64,000 nt of DNA from Nitrospira sp. SG-bin2 (GCA_002083405.1 LVWT01000049.1:186001-250000), one strand, 5' to 3'. Counted from the stretch's first letter, positions 34,677 to 43,989 are shown. Numbers and translations: made by a program. The notes: generated by a model not told the origin, from the sequence alone.

Positions 34677-35114
34677 ATGAATCACCGGGGCTATAGGGGT
34701 GTCGTGGTCGTGCTCTGCATGCTGTTTTTCACAGCACCGGCCTATGCTGTGACGGGAGATAACGCGACGCATGAAAGTGACCACGAAGAAGATGCTTTGG
34801 AATTGCCGGAGGTACATGTTCATGGATTATCGTTGAACAAGGATCAGCAGCTTGGTCCTGTGGCGAAATCGACTCCCTGGCCCGGCATCCCCCCAGCGCT
34901 CGACGGAAGAGAACTCGACGATTGGATGAAAGCCCGTCTATTGGTCTCGAAAGAAGCCAAGGTCACCGTTGTGGTGTTGGAGCCCTGTAAGCATCGAGAA
35001 CTCACTACAGCCGGCATCACTGCGCTCGGCAAATGGACGTTCGATCCGCAGATGAAGGGCGATGACCCTATTGATGGAGAGCTGACCGTCCGTATCCACT
35101 TCAGGACCAGATAA
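34677..35114 (+). CDS. Secreted TonB C-terminal-like domain protein
   Basis: This 145-residue protein has a signal peptide (about 5-25, AYA-VTG), a short His/Asp/Glu-rich segment (ATHESDHEEDALELPEVHVHG), and a C-terminal part (about 70-145). That part reads like a TonB_C domain: VTVVVLEPCKH...ALGKWTFDPQMKGDDPIDGELTVRIHF. It lacks the membrane anchor and Pro-rich linker of ordinary TonB. It follows the receptor by about 180 bases. It may serve the receptor as a periplasmic partner or metal carrier. The function is inferred only. Confidence 0.6.
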   Translation: MNHRGYRGVVVVLCMLFFTAPAYAVTGDNATHESDHEEDALELPEVHVHGLSLNKDQQLGPVAKSTPWPGIPPALDGRELDDWMKARLLVSKEAKVTVVVLEPCKHRELTTAGITALGKWTFDPQMKGDDPIDGELTVRIHFRTR

Positions 35115-35222
35115 CGAAGGTCGCTGGTCAGTAGGCAACGGTCATTGGACAGGATCGAATACAATCCTGATAATGAACGTTGTGATGACACATGACTATT
35201 GATCAGTGAGTATTGGCTGATT

Positions 35223-35768
35223 ATGGGTTTGGACGAATCGCTGTTTTTCGTCATCAACGGACTGGCTGGCCGGTCGGCCTCCGTTGATCAGTTTTTCCTC
35301 CTCATCGGAAACCGCAGCACCCTCTATGTTCCGGCCGCATGCGCCATCGCGTACTGGATCTGGGCCTATCGCCGGGAAGCACTGCTCAGCGGGCCGATCC
35401 TTGCCGGTGCGGTGGGTCTGGCCGATTTTTTAGGGGGGCAGCTGAAATGGTTGTTCGAGCGGGTCAGGCCTTGCCGTGCGTTGAGCCAAGCAATCACTGT
35501 TGAGCCGGGTGGCTGCGGAGGCTTATTCAGTTTTCCGTCGAACCATGCGGTGAATGTTGCTGCCGCAGCAGCGTTTCTTCAGGTCTTGTATCCGAAAACG
35601 GGTTGGGTGACATGGCCCATCGTCGGGCTGGTCGGGTTCGCCAGAGTCTATGTGGGAGCGCATTACGTCACGGATGTGTTGGGAGGCTGGGTAATCGGCG
35701 GTATGCTTGGCGGTGGGCTTGCATGGCTCCTGCTGCAGTGGCCGGCATTCAGAAAAAGTGAAAGGTGA
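35223..35768 (+). CDS. PAP2-family membrane phosphatase
   Basis: This protein of about 181 residues has five or six membrane helices and the PAP2 motif series KWLFERVRPCR, FSFPSNHAVN with the first catalytic His, and ARVYVGAHYVTDVLGG with the second. It resembles undecaprenyl-diphosphate or lipid phosphatases (YbjG/LpxT-like) acting on the periplasmic side. ATG 35223 is chosen; TTG 35199 would add eight residues. No good ribosome site is visible. Confidence 0.85.
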   Translation: MGLDESLFFVINGLAGRSASVDQFFLLIGNRSTLYVPAACAIAYWIWAYRREALLSGPILAGAVGLADFLGGQLKWLFERVRPCRALSQAITVEPGGCGGLFSFPSNHAVNVAAAAAFLQVLYPKTGWVTWPIVGLVGFARVYVGAHYVTDVLGGWVIGGMLGGGLAWLLLQWPAFRKSER

Positions 35769-35876
35769 GGGGTGAGTAGTAAGTGGTAAGCGGTGAAACG
35801 GAAAAAGTAAAAGGTGAAATGGGAGAGGACTACTCTCCTCGCCCTTCACCCCGTACCCCTAACGCTTTACGCGGAA
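35759..35876. repeat. Heptad repeat hairpin (family A) between PAP2 and COG0523 genes
   Basis: The left arm has GAGGGGT, GAGTAGT, AAGTGGT, AAGCGGT and related heptads. The right arm has CCTTCACCCCGTACCCCTAA and ACGCTTTACGC inverted. It overlaps the last codons of the - strand GTPase gene and lies between converging 3' ends. Confidence 0.75.
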
Positions 35877-36820
35877 CGCGTTTCCACGCAGCCCAACAAC
35901 TTCTTCTTCAAGTCTTCGACATCGTACCCTCTTCCAATCAGCACGATTGCCGGCTCCGGCTCATCCAATAGGGTGATCGGAGTGATTGTGGATTGGCCGG
36001 GCGGGGAGTATTGAAACTCCTGTAGCTCCGGCGCGTTTGCAAACCGGAAATAGCCTTTCGCCCGTTCGAGTTCTTTCGGCAGAGTCTTGAGCCATGCCAG
36101 AAATTGTGGCCGGTTGATCGTTCCCGTCAATCGGATTGCCGTTGCGATGGGATGATAGGCTGCGCGAGGACGAGCTTTTGCCGGAGACTTGTCGAACAGG
36201 ACATTGGTCGGCGTGGTTGGACCGGCTGAGGCACGCGGAGCCAAGAGCGCCGAAGGGTCGATGCGCGCATGGGTCGTTTCCCACAAACGGGCGTAAGGAT
36301 TCTGGGTCAGGATCTGGTTGCGGAACGATTCCCAATGGCCTGGCACATAGAGGTCCTGTTTGTTGAGGATCAGTTCGTCTGCGCAACGAATGGCTTGAGT
36401 CGTCACATAGGCGCTGGAGTGGCTCTCCTCGGCCGACACCGGATGGAGCAGCGCGATGATCCGTTCAAGCCGGGCCAGCCGTGCCGTATAGAGATCAGTG
36501 ACAGCATCGACCACTTCCGCCGGGTCGGCCAAACCCGAACATTCCAGAATCACAACATCAGATGAATAGTCGCGCACCAGTTGGGCGATGCCCCAGGAGA
36601 GGTCTTCCTTGGTGTCGCAGCATACGCAGCCTCCTGCGAGGTTCATCACTTGCTCGGCGATCGCGCCGGCCCGGGGTCCGTCGATGCTGATGTCGCCGGC
36701 TTCGTTCATAAGCACACCGGCCCGCAATCCCTGAGCTTTCCAGTGCTCGAGTAATCGCATCAGCAGGGTCGTCTTTCCGGCGCCGAGGGAGCCACATAGG
36801 ACATAGAATGGGACCGGCAT
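35867..36820 (-). CDS. COG0523-family GTPase (CobW/ZigA-like metal chaperone)
   Basis: This 317-residue G3E GTPase has Walker A GSLGAGKTTLL (10-20), the metal-binding CxCC motif GCVCC (64-68), LECSGLADPAEV and the guanine-specificity NKQD. A CobW C-terminal-like domain follows (about 215-310). COG0523 proteins insert or deliver zinc, cobalt or iron and often respond to zinc shortage. ATG 36820 has GGAG seven bases before it. The CDF gene next to it and the receptor opposite support a metal role. The metal is not determined. Confidence 0.88.
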   Translation of the reverse strand: MPVPFYVLCGSLGAGKTTLLMRLLEHWKAQGLRAGVLMNEAGDISIDGPRAGAIAEQVMNLAGGCVCCDTKEDLSWGIAQLVRDYSSDVVILECSGLADPAEVVDAVTDLYTARLARLERIIALLHPVSAEESHSSAYVTTQAIRCADELILNKQDLYVPGHWESFRNQILTQNPYARLWETTHARIDPSALLAPRASAGPTTPTNVLFDKSPAKARPRAAYHPIATAIRLTGTINRPQFLAWLKTLPKELERAKGYFRFANAPELQEFQYSPPGQSTITPITLLDEPEPAIVLIGRGYDVEDLKKKLLGCVETRSA

Positions 36821-36909
36821 GGTTCGCTCCAATTCAAATAACGAGTCGGATCACGAGTTCGAGGGAGTCGGGAATCGTATTCTACCCGTAGTGGATGTAA
36901 CAGGAAAGG

Positions 36910-37848
36910 TCAATGGTGGTGGGCTAACGCGCCGGTTTCATGGCTGTGGTCGGCAAGCTTTCTAAGATCGCAATGGATGTCATCGGGATCGCAGCATTCG
37001 GTTTCCAGTTGGATGGTCATGTGTCTGATGCCAAAGTCCATCGTGATACGGGTTTGGATCAGTTGCAGCAAATCGAGGGAGGGGCGGGACTCGTCGATCA
37101 TCACATGAGATGTCAGCATGATCAGGCGTGGCTCGACGGCCCAGATATGGAGATCGTGCACATTCTTGACGCCTGGAATGGCCTCGATGGTTGCAGCGAC
37201 GTGAGAGGCGCTGATGGCGGGCGGTGTTGATTCCAACAGCACTTCCATCGATTCCTTGAAAATGGGCCATGCGCCATGGAGGATTGCGCCGACGACGAGG
37301 AAGCTGACGAGAGGGTCGAGGATATTCCATCCCGTCAGCCAGATCGCCCCGCCGCTCAAGACGACGCCGAGCGACACCCATGCATCGCCCAACATGTGCC
37401 AAAAGGCGCTGCGGATATTCAGGTCGTCTTTTGCGCCGCGCTGCAACAGCAATGCGATACTGAGATTGGCCGCAAAGCTCGCGGCGGCGATGCCCATGAT
37501 CCAGTCACCATCGACAGGGACCGGATGCCAAAGCCTATTCATGCTGAGTAGGGCGATACCCAGTGCCGTCAGCAGCAGAATGAATGAATTGAGAAAGGCC
37601 GCGATGACACCGGCGCGGTGGTAGCCGAATGTCCGGGTTTCACTCGCCGGCCGTCTGGTGACGATATGCGCATACAGCGCTAGGAACAGCGCGCCTTGAT
37701 CGACGAAGTTGTGTCCGGCGTCGCTCATCAGCCCGATGCTGTTCAGGAGAATCCCGCCGATGAATTCCCCCAGGATGATAAGGCCATTGAGCGCCAGCGA
37801 AAGGTAGAGGCGCGAGCGCAGGTGTTCGAATGAGGTGAGGGAGGTCAT
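36910..37848 (-). CDS. Cation diffusion facilitator (CzcD/ZitB-like metal exporter)
   Basis: This 312-residue CDF protein has six membrane helices and the metal-site motifs DAGHNFVDQ (helix II) and HMLGDAWVSL (helix V). A cytoplasmic ferredoxin-like domain follows (about 215-300, with HDLHIWAVEPRLIMLTSHV) and a His-rich tail (HSHETGALAHHH). It exports zinc, cobalt or a similar ion in exchange for protons. It is transcribed toward the COG0523 gene, 77 bases apart, so the two are likely co-regulated. Confidence 0.92.
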   Translation of the reverse strand: MTSLTSFEHLRSRLYLSLALNGLIILGEFIGGILLNSIGLMSDAGHNFVDQGALFLALYAHIVTRRPASETRTFGYHRAGVIAAFLNSFILLLTALGIALLSMNRLWHPVPVDGDWIMGIAAASFAANLSIALLLQRGAKDDLNIRSAFWHMLGDAWVSLGVVLSGGAIWLTGWNILDPLVSFLVVGAILHGAWPIFKESMEVLLESTPPAISASHVAATIEAIPGVKNVHDLHIWAVEPRLIMLTSHVMIDESRPSLDLLQLIQTRITMDFGIRHMTIQLETECCDPDDIHCDLRKLADHSHETGALAHHH

Positions 37849-38230
37849 GGTTTAGTGTCGCATGCTCATGCAATGAGGGCAAGTTTCCGGGCAAGTTGGT
37901 ACAGAGGGGACGTAAATGGCAAGTGGCAAGTAGTAAGTAGCAAGGGGGAGTCTTCCGGAAGGGGGCTCCCCTGTGTTTATGCCCGCTGTTGCAAGAGCCG
38001 GCGACGTGGGGGAAGTGCTGAGGCGGCAGCTCTTCGCCACTGGCCACTGACTACTCGCCACTCACCCTTCAGTGCTAAGTTGTCAGTCTGAGACGCAACC
38101 GTGACGGTGTTTGCGCTAGAGCGTGATGAGACCTTTGAGCTTGGTCCCTGTGGAAGAGGCCAAGCTCTTTGCGGCGATTAGCGTATGCGCGGCACGGTCA
38201 CCCACCCGCATAGAAGAAGAACTGTTCCGT
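37849..38230. other. 382-base gap with a heptad palindrome and no gene
   Basis: The stretch between the CDF and DUF3365 genes contains a family A palindrome (37916-38068) and about 160 bases without recognisable features. A + strand frame at 38123-38557 runs through it but is antisense to the DUF3365 gene and has no coding look. Confidence 0.6.
37916..38068. repeat. Heptad repeat palindrome (family A) upstream of the CDF gene
   Basis: The left arm (37916-37948) reads AAGTGGC, AAGTAGT, AAGTAGC. The right arm (38032-38068) is the inverse: TTCGCCACTGGCCACTGACT then ACTCGCCACTCACC. About 83 bases of GC-rich sequence lie between. This gene-less copy has a longer spacer than the others. Confidence 0.8.
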
Positions 38231-38824
38231 CTATTTCACCGGAATGCTGATTACCAATCCCCCCATGACATCGTTGATTCTGAAGTCCCGTTTGGGGCTG
38301 TCCGGATGGGCGTTATGGCATCCAATGCAGGCCTGGGTCACGGCCAGATCGGGATAGACCGCTTGGAAGTACCGGGTGCCTCCTTCTTTCACAAAGCCGG
38401 TGTAGGGTTTCGTCGGATGCGTAAGGACTGTCGCCAGGCCGAGTTTCTCAATCTCGCTGGAGGCGGCATTCCGCTTGTTGATCGGCCACAGGCTGATGAG
38501 CCGGTATTGTATGCCGGTGCCCTTTCTTCCCATGATTCGACCGGATTCCATCAGTAGTTGAGCAGGAAGCGGCAGCGAGTTCGTTTCTTCCCAGTTCTCC
38601 GAAGCCACGACCACCCCTTTGGCCTGCATGCGTTCGACCACGTGCCTGGTGTAGGCCTCCCGGTCGGCTTCAATCATGGCATACAGATAGTTTGCTACCA
38701 GTTCGATCGGCAGACTTGCCGCTGTCCCTTCCGCGGCTGCGCGGTTCTGTCCAATGAGGCCGGTGGTGAACAATCCAAACACCAGGATGAGGACACCCTG
38801 TCTGAGTTTGCTGGAGGATAACAT
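38231..38824 (-). CDS. DUF3365 (Tll0287-like) haem-binding exported protein
   Basis: This 197-residue protein has an N-terminal hydrophobic signal (about 10-30) and a helical segment, and ends in a PAS-like region. It has one c-type haem motif CIGCH (166-170) within TQACIGCHNAHPDSPKRDF. Tll0287-like DUF3365 proteins bind haem and are thought to be redox or gas sensors. It is set by a strong AAGGAGGTCTCAC ribosome site before ATG 38824. It stands alone, so its partner is unknown. Confidence 0.82.
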   Translation of the reverse strand: MLSSSKLRQGVLILVFGLFTTGLIGQNRAAAEGTAASLPIELVANYLYAMIEADREAYTRHVVERMQAKGVVVASENWEETNSLPLPAQLLMESGRIMGRKGTGIQYRLISLWPINKRNAASSEIEKLGLATVLTHPTKPYTGFVKEGGTRYFQAVYPDLAVTQACIGCHNAHPDSPKRDFRINDVMGGLVISIPVK

Positions 38825-39209
38825 GTGAGACCTCCTTGGTTTCTCCACGAATGCATCGGCGCCATACGCCGTGGCTTCATGAAGGGGTACGATACGTAGC
38901 TGCTGGAATGATACGCAGTCGTTGCGATGGACAAGTGAATCCGTTGGATCGCCGAATAAAGAATGAGAATATCTAGAGGAAAGTAACGGATAGAACTGAC
39001 GCAAGATATGCGAGTTACGGGATCACGATGACCATCGGTGCAGTCGGGAGAGATAACGTAAGAGGAGAATTTCGAAGCCATAGCCCCGTTCTCCTGCCGA
39101 GATGGTGAGACGAGTCCACTGGATCATACGATGAGTCAGCATACGCTTTGGTGGGCATCAATACAATGATCGCATCTCCGATTTCTGGCTGTGAGCCACT
39201 GAGAGAGAT

Positions 39210-40676
39210 TCAGCGCGTGCCCATAACTTTCAAGTCGAGAGCTCCGTCGCTCATGGCCCGGACGTAGAGCGCGTTGACATCGGCGAACACACCAACTCCT
39301 TGCACTGACGACACAGTTCCATGCATCGAGATAGTCGGATTTATGGAGCGATTGAGTGCGGCCGTAAAAAGGCCGCGCAGCCGGTCTATCGCCGGCCCCA
39401 CTCCGAGAACAGCTTCATTCGAAATAAAATCTCGGAATGCAGAACCATAGATCCAATCGGCTTTCTTCAGCAGCAGCTTCTCTGTGGCGGAGTCGTAGCG
39501 GATGCCGCCGATGTGTACGGTTTGTGTGAGTACGTTCATCTCCGGCGTCCCGACAAAGTACACATGACCTTGTACATCCCCGGAAAAATCAATCCGGATC
39601 ACCAATTGGTTCCCGCCATTCCCATAGATCGATGCATTTGTAATTCGAATATGATCATCTTTGTAAGAGAAGCGCGCTCCTTTTAGCCGGCTCGCAAGCG
39701 CCTTGGAGAGTGTGCTGTAATCCATAGGAGCATCAGCGACGACGTGGAATTCAGTGGAAGCCGGTTGAGTGTCAAGTTGGGGAAGCGGTGCGGGCGCAGA
39801 AGGAGGTTCGGTGCCGAACACGATAACAGGTTTTGCCATGACCTGAATGGTGTCATCGACAACCGGGCCAATCCCTGAAAATCCGGCATGTCGTATTTTT
39901 TCGATATTGAGGAGAAGCCACGCGTCCGGTTCTAATTGTATTGGTTTGAGCAGCGTGTTCCACACATCTTCCACGTGGGATTTAACGGTCATCGCGTTGA
40001 TGCGCGCGACCGCATTGTTCAGCCCTCCATGTACACCGTTCGTCAGCCTATTATTGACTTCCTGGAAAATGTCGCTATCGGCGACGTGCAATTTGCAGGG
40101 GTCGGTTGTGTTCACAGCCATGCTGCTTACAGATGCCGACAAGCCGTAATTCGGTGTCAGCCCGATTGCGATATTTCCATTCAGTATGGCTCTTCTTGGC
40201 CATTCATTGCCATCGCCGCATTGAGTGATGTGGGGATCAGTTCCAATCTTGTAGCGAAGGGCAGTGCTGATGGATACGTAAGAACCTGGGGGGTCAACAC
40301 CTTTCCACCAATCGCGGAGTGTAGTGCCTTGATCTGTGCTGATAGATTGCTGAGAGCCTGAGCGATCCATCGCAAAATCATCCCGCTCCGCATAGTATTT
40401 GTACGCGGCGCCTTTGGGGGTTTTGAGGTAGCTCCCCCAATGATCAAATTTCTTTGGGATCAGGTTCTCATCGTTGGCTGCATCGAGAAATGCGGAAAGG
40501 TCTACATGAATGGGAACGCTGATGGCGGAATCCTCTGCTGGAGCTATCAGGTTCTGTTTCGCCGGCAATTGCGCCGGCTTCGGTGGACGAATGATGCCGT
40601 CGCTTATGGAACAGCCCGTCAAGGCTAGCAACAAGGACCAGGCTATAAGAGAAGTGTGTGCTGATTTAGGAAGCAT
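39210..40676 (-). CDS. DUF4403 family lipoprotein
   Basis: This 488-residue protein has a lipoprotein signal (LLALTGCS, Cys at about 22), then a long beta-rich body with repeated halves (about 50-250 and 300-488), as expected for DUF4403. The family looks like tubular or lipid-binding (SMP/TULIP-like) envelope proteins, but its role is not known. The upstream GGAAGGAAAACCAG fits ATG 40676. The frame is open further upstream without support. Confidence 0.82.
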   Translation of the reverse strand: MLPKSAHTSLIAWSLLLALTGCSISDGIIRPPKPAQLPAKQNLIAPAEDSAISVPIHVDLSAFLDAANDENLIPKKFDHWGSYLKTPKGAAYKYYAERDDFAMDRSGSQQSISTDQGTTLRDWWKGVDPPGSYVSISTALRYKIGTDPHITQCGDGNEWPRRAILNGNIAIGLTPNYGLSASVSSMAVNTTDPCKLHVADSDIFQEVNNRLTNGVHGGLNNAVARINAMTVKSHVEDVWNTLLKPIQLEPDAWLLLNIEKIRHAGFSGIGPVVDDTIQVMAKPVIVFGTEPPSAPAPLPQLDTQPASTEFHVVADAPMDYSTLSKALASRLKGARFSYKDDHIRITNASIYGNGGNQLVIRIDFSGDVQGHVYFVGTPEMNVLTQTVHIGGIRYDSATEKLLLKKADWIYGSAFRDFISNEAVLGVGPAIDRLRGLFTAALNRSINPTISMHGTVSSVQGVGVFADVNALYVRAMSDGALDLKVMGTR

Positions 40677-41078
40677 CTGGTTTTCCTTCCGATAATCGGC
40701 GACATGTCCATGCCGCCACGCAACCTGCCTCAAGCCAGGACTTGTCATTCGAGGGGGGATCTTACGGGGGCTAGAATACCAGAATCGTAGGATGCTTTGT
40801 CACGCCAAAATGGAATGGAAGAGGGCTGCCCCGGGGTTGTAAGCATCTGGCTCCCGACCCGTGATCGGTCACGCCATGCCTGGCTTGAATTTGAGCGCAT
40901 CGATTCTGAAATGGTTTTGGTTCTGGTCGTCCTCTGTTTGGTCAATCTATTCAAAGGCTTGCTGCAAGATACTGCTGAACGTCGTCTGGTCTCCGGTGCT
41001 GATGCGGTTCCCTGGCTGGTGCGGAGCCAGCTGTGAATGCCCGCACGATTGCGATGCGGAATAGATGTCGTCGCATTG
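40677..41078. other. 402-base gap without a recognised gene
   Basis: Between the secreted unknown and the DUF4403 gene I see only upstream sequence for the DUF4403 gene on the - strand. A + strand frame (40797-41036, 79 codons) exists but lacks a ribosome site and family-like sequence. No clear repeat or promoter was recognised. Confidence 0.5.
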
Positions 41079-41930
41079 TCAGCGTCTCTTTTCGGGTAGG
41101 CGCTCGCTCAGTATAGGGAACGTTGCTTGGCCGACCCCGAAATTGCTGCCGACCGGGTCTGCGGCAACGACGCGTAACGTGATACCCTCCGGCGCTTCTG
41201 TGGGCAGCGGCACGAAGAACGGAGCTTGGAAGGTGCGACTCGCTTCATCGTAAAACATTTGTAACCGTTCGACGATCCGGTCTCCGATCAGGACCTCTCC
41301 GTAAATGCGAATCTTTCGAGAGTCCCAATCTCCATGGGGACGGACCACTGAACCGGACAGGGTTCGGACTGAGGCGCGCAGCGTCACGTCATCTTTGGCA
41401 ATCAGAGGTTCTTGGGGCTTGGGCTGATGGATCTCGACCAGATAGCCATAGAGATGCAGGACGATGCCGTCATGTGTGAGGTTCTGCCCTGGTATTAAGA
41501 GCAGAGTCTTGCTCGCCTTTTGTCGTGCAGCAGGATAGGCGAGAGGTCCCTCTGCCAAGACTTCTACTAATGTCGGTTGCTGTAGATCCAACATAGCAGT
41601 GAAGGCCGCAGAGGGGCGAGAGCTGTAAATCGGTTCTTCCATCATGTGAGGTGTTCGCATGATTTGGTTCTGATCACCGGAATCGCCCTGCTGCAAGCCG
41701 GTTGCCAGAATCCGGCCGGTCGCGACATTAGTGATGGTGACGCGGGCCCCGCCGACATCACGGCCCAGTACCATGGCACCATGTGCGACAACCCTCACGA
41801 GCACTGTCGTCAACTGTGGTCCATTGAGCGGGAATTCGGGAAAGGTCTGGCTTTGGGCCGGAGTTGCCCAGCAGGAGGATAAGAAGACAGAGAGAACCAT
41901 GCCGAACGGAAAGAGGGCGGCCGGTGTCAT
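41079..41930 (-). CDS. Secreted protein of unknown function
   Basis: This 283-residue protein has a signal peptide (about 1-28, WATPAQSQ). The mature part reads like two beta-sandwich domains: an N-terminal one (about 40-130, with VTITNVATGRILATGLQQGD) and a C-terminal one (about 165-275, with VVRPHGDWDSRKIRIYGEVLI). The style is like transthyretin-like or carboxypeptidase-regulatory folds. I do not recognise the family. Its start overlaps the metG stop by four bases (ATGA), so it is probably translated from the metG mRNA. Confidence 0.7.
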   Translation of the reverse strand: MTPAALFPFGMVLSVFLSSCWATPAQSQTFPEFPLNGPQLTTVLVRVVAHGAMVLGRDVGGARVTITNVATGRILATGLQQGDSGDQNQIMRTPHMMEEPIYSSRPSAAFTAMLDLQQPTLVEVLAEGPLAYPAARQKASKTLLLIPGQNLTHDGIVLHLYGYLVEIHQPKPQEPLIAKDDVTLRASVRTLSGSVVRPHGDWDSRKIRIYGEVLIGDRIVERLQMFYDEASRTFQAPFFVPLPTEAPEGITLRVVAADPVGSNFGVGQATFPILSERLPEKRR

Positions 41931-43948
41931 TTTACTTTAGTGCCGGGATCGACTTCTTCCAGGATTGTGGCGAGTCCTCGCACCTCGCTATCTCCTGCCG
42001 CCAGGACCATGCCTTGCGATTCGATGCCCATGAGCTTCGCCGGTTTCAAATTGGCCACGATGACGATGGTTTTGCCCACGAGTGATTCCGGTTCATATTT
42101 CTTTCCGATGCCGGCCACGATTTGCCGTTGTTCCGTGCCGAGGGAAACTTGCAATTTGAGCAGCTTTTCCGATTTCGGCACGCGCTCGGCACTGATGACC
42201 TTGGCTGTTTTCAACTGAATCTTGATGAACTCGTCGATGGTGATCTGCGGCGCCGCCGGGGTTGCCGATGCTGCGGTCTGGGTCGTCGGCATGGCAGCAG
42301 GAGCCGGTTGTGGAGTTGCAGGTGTGTCGCTCACAGGTGTGGCTCCTTTTTTCGAGGCAGCAGTGGTTTGTGCTTTGGTAATCACTGTTTCGTCCACAGC
42401 GACCGTTTCTGTCGCAATCTCAATACGTGGAAAGAGAGGCTCTCCTTTTACAACTTTCCGGCCGGGAAGGTCATTCCAGTCAATTGCCAAAGCTGGGAAA
42501 TATCCTGACGGATTCCATGCCGAGCCCGTCTGCCTCAGGATTTCCTCCGCTTTCCCTGGCATGAAGGGGTATAGGAGAATGCCAAGTGTTTTTAGAGCTG
42601 CAGCAAGATGAAACAGGATTTCATTGAGGTGGTCTTTTGTCCCGATTCCCTTTGCTACTTTCCAGGGTGCTGTCTTGTCAATGTATTGATTTGTTGATTG
42701 CACAATCTCCCATATAGCTTCCAATGCTTTCCCAAACTCTAAGCGATCTAGGTGTACATATACGCGTGCAACAACTTCTCCAGCTTTGTCTGAAAAATCC
42801 TTGTTAGGCCTGGCGGAAGGGATAATTCCATCAGCGAATCGCTCAATCATGGTCAGACTTCGGCTTAGTAGATTTCCGAGGTCATCAGCAAGTTCGCTAT
42901 TGATTCGCCCAACAAAAGCCTCCGTCGAAAAGTCTCCATCGAACCCAAACGGCACTTCTCGTAACAAAAAGTAGCGGAAGGCATCGACGCCATAGGTCTC
43001 GACCATTTTGTTCGGATCGACCACGTTACCCCGACTCTTGGACATCTTTTCGCCATCCACCGTCCACCAGCCGTGTGCAAAGATGGTTTCTGGCAACGGC
43101 ATGTTCAAAGCCATCAGCATCGTGGACCAGTACACAGCGTGGGTGGTGAGAATATCTTTCCCGACCAGGTGGACGTTCGCAGGCCAGAATCGGTTCCCGG
43201 CCGGTTTTTGTTGCGGTAGGTACTCCAGGGCGGAGACGTAGTTCACGAGTGCGTCGAACCAGACGTAGGTGACATAGTTTTTGTCAAAAGGGAGTTCGAT
43301 GCCCCACGACAGCCGAGATTTCGGTCTGGAGATCGACAGGTCGCTGAGTTTCTGGGTGGTTAAGAACCCCAGGACTTCATTGCGGCGGGATTCGGGCCGG
43401 ATGAAGTGCGGGTGCTGTTTAATGTGGTCGATCAGGCGGTCCTGGTACTGTCCCATCTTGAAAAAATAATTGTGCTCGCTGAGCTGTTCGACGGAACGTT
43501 TACAGTCGGGACAGAGGCCACCTACCACATCTTTTTCAGTCCAGAACCGCTCATCGAACGTACAGTACCATCCAGTGTAGTCAGCCTTGTAAATTAGCTG
43601 CTTATCGAATAGCTCTTGAAGGTATTGTTGAACAATTGATTTGTGCTGAACGTCGGTCGTTCTGATAAAGGCATTGGTCGAAATATTCAGCCGTTTCCAG
43701 AGGTCCTGGAACTGTGGGGCTAGCTTGTCGCAGTGGGCTTGGGGATCAATGCCTGCCTTGGCTGCGGCTTGCTGGACTTTTTGTCCATGCTCATCGAGCC
43801 CGGTGAGGAAGAACACGTCGCGGCCGCGCAATCGCCAATAGCGCGCGAGGACATCGGCAGCAATCGTGGTGTAAGCGTGGCCGATGTGCGGCACGTCGTT
43901 GACGTAGTAGATCGGGGTCGTAATGTAGAAGGTATTCTGCTCGCTCAT
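41927..43948 (-). CDS. metG: Methionyl-tRNA synthetase
   Basis: This 673-residue enzyme charges initiator and elongator tRNA-Met. It has the HIGH motif PHIGHAY (20-26), a zinc-knuckle remnant with CPDCKR, KMSKSRGNVVDP (about 300), an anticodon-binding helical domain and an Ala/Pro/Thr-rich linker. A C-terminal tRNA-binding EMAP-like domain follows (about 570-673). Start ATG 43948 matches the family. GC falls sharply at about 42550-42850 and again around 43570-43690, against GC-rich flanks, which suggests a mosaic gene. A MITE-like element lies directly upstream. Confidence 0.93.
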   Translation of the reverse strand: MSEQNTFYITTPIYYVNDVPHIGHAYTTIAADVLARYWRLRGRDVFFLTGLDEHGQKVQQAAAKAGIDPQAHCDKLAPQFQDLWKRLNISTNAFIRTTDVQHKSIVQQYLQELFDKQLIYKADYTGWYCTFDERFWTEKDVVGGLCPDCKRSVEQLSEHNYFFKMGQYQDRLIDHIKQHPHFIRPESRRNEVLGFLTTQKLSDLSISRPKSRLSWGIELPFDKNYVTYVWFDALVNYVSALEYLPQQKPAGNRFWPANVHLVGKDILTTHAVYWSTMLMALNMPLPETIFAHGWWTVDGEKMSKSRGNVVDPNKMVETYGVDAFRYFLLREVPFGFDGDFSTEAFVGRINSELADDLGNLLSRSLTMIERFADGIIPSARPNKDFSDKAGEVVARVYVHLDRLEFGKALEAIWEIVQSTNQYIDKTAPWKVAKGIGTKDHLNEILFHLAAALKTLGILLYPFMPGKAEEILRQTGSAWNPSGYFPALAIDWNDLPGRKVVKGEPLFPRIEIATETVAVDETVITKAQTTAASKKGATPVSDTPATPQPAPAAMPTTQTAASATPAAPQITIDEFIKIQLKTAKVISAERVPKSEKLLKLQVSLGTEQRQIVAGIGKKYEPESLVGKTIVIVANLKPAKLMGIESQGMVLAAGDSEVRGLATILEEVDPGTKVK

Positions 43949-43989
43949 GGCCGGATGGAAAGATACCAGGTTGGGGACGGCGAATCCAG

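Noticed and set aside
38123..38557. + strand frame of 144 codons overlapping the DUF3365 gene
   Set aside because: It is largely antisense to a gene with a CIGCH motif and a strong ribosome site, and its translation has no recognisable features.
40797..41036. + strand frame of 79 codons in the 402-base gap, with one hydrophobic stretch
   Set aside because: It has no ribosome site, no family-like residues and an uneven composition. I could not support it as a gene.
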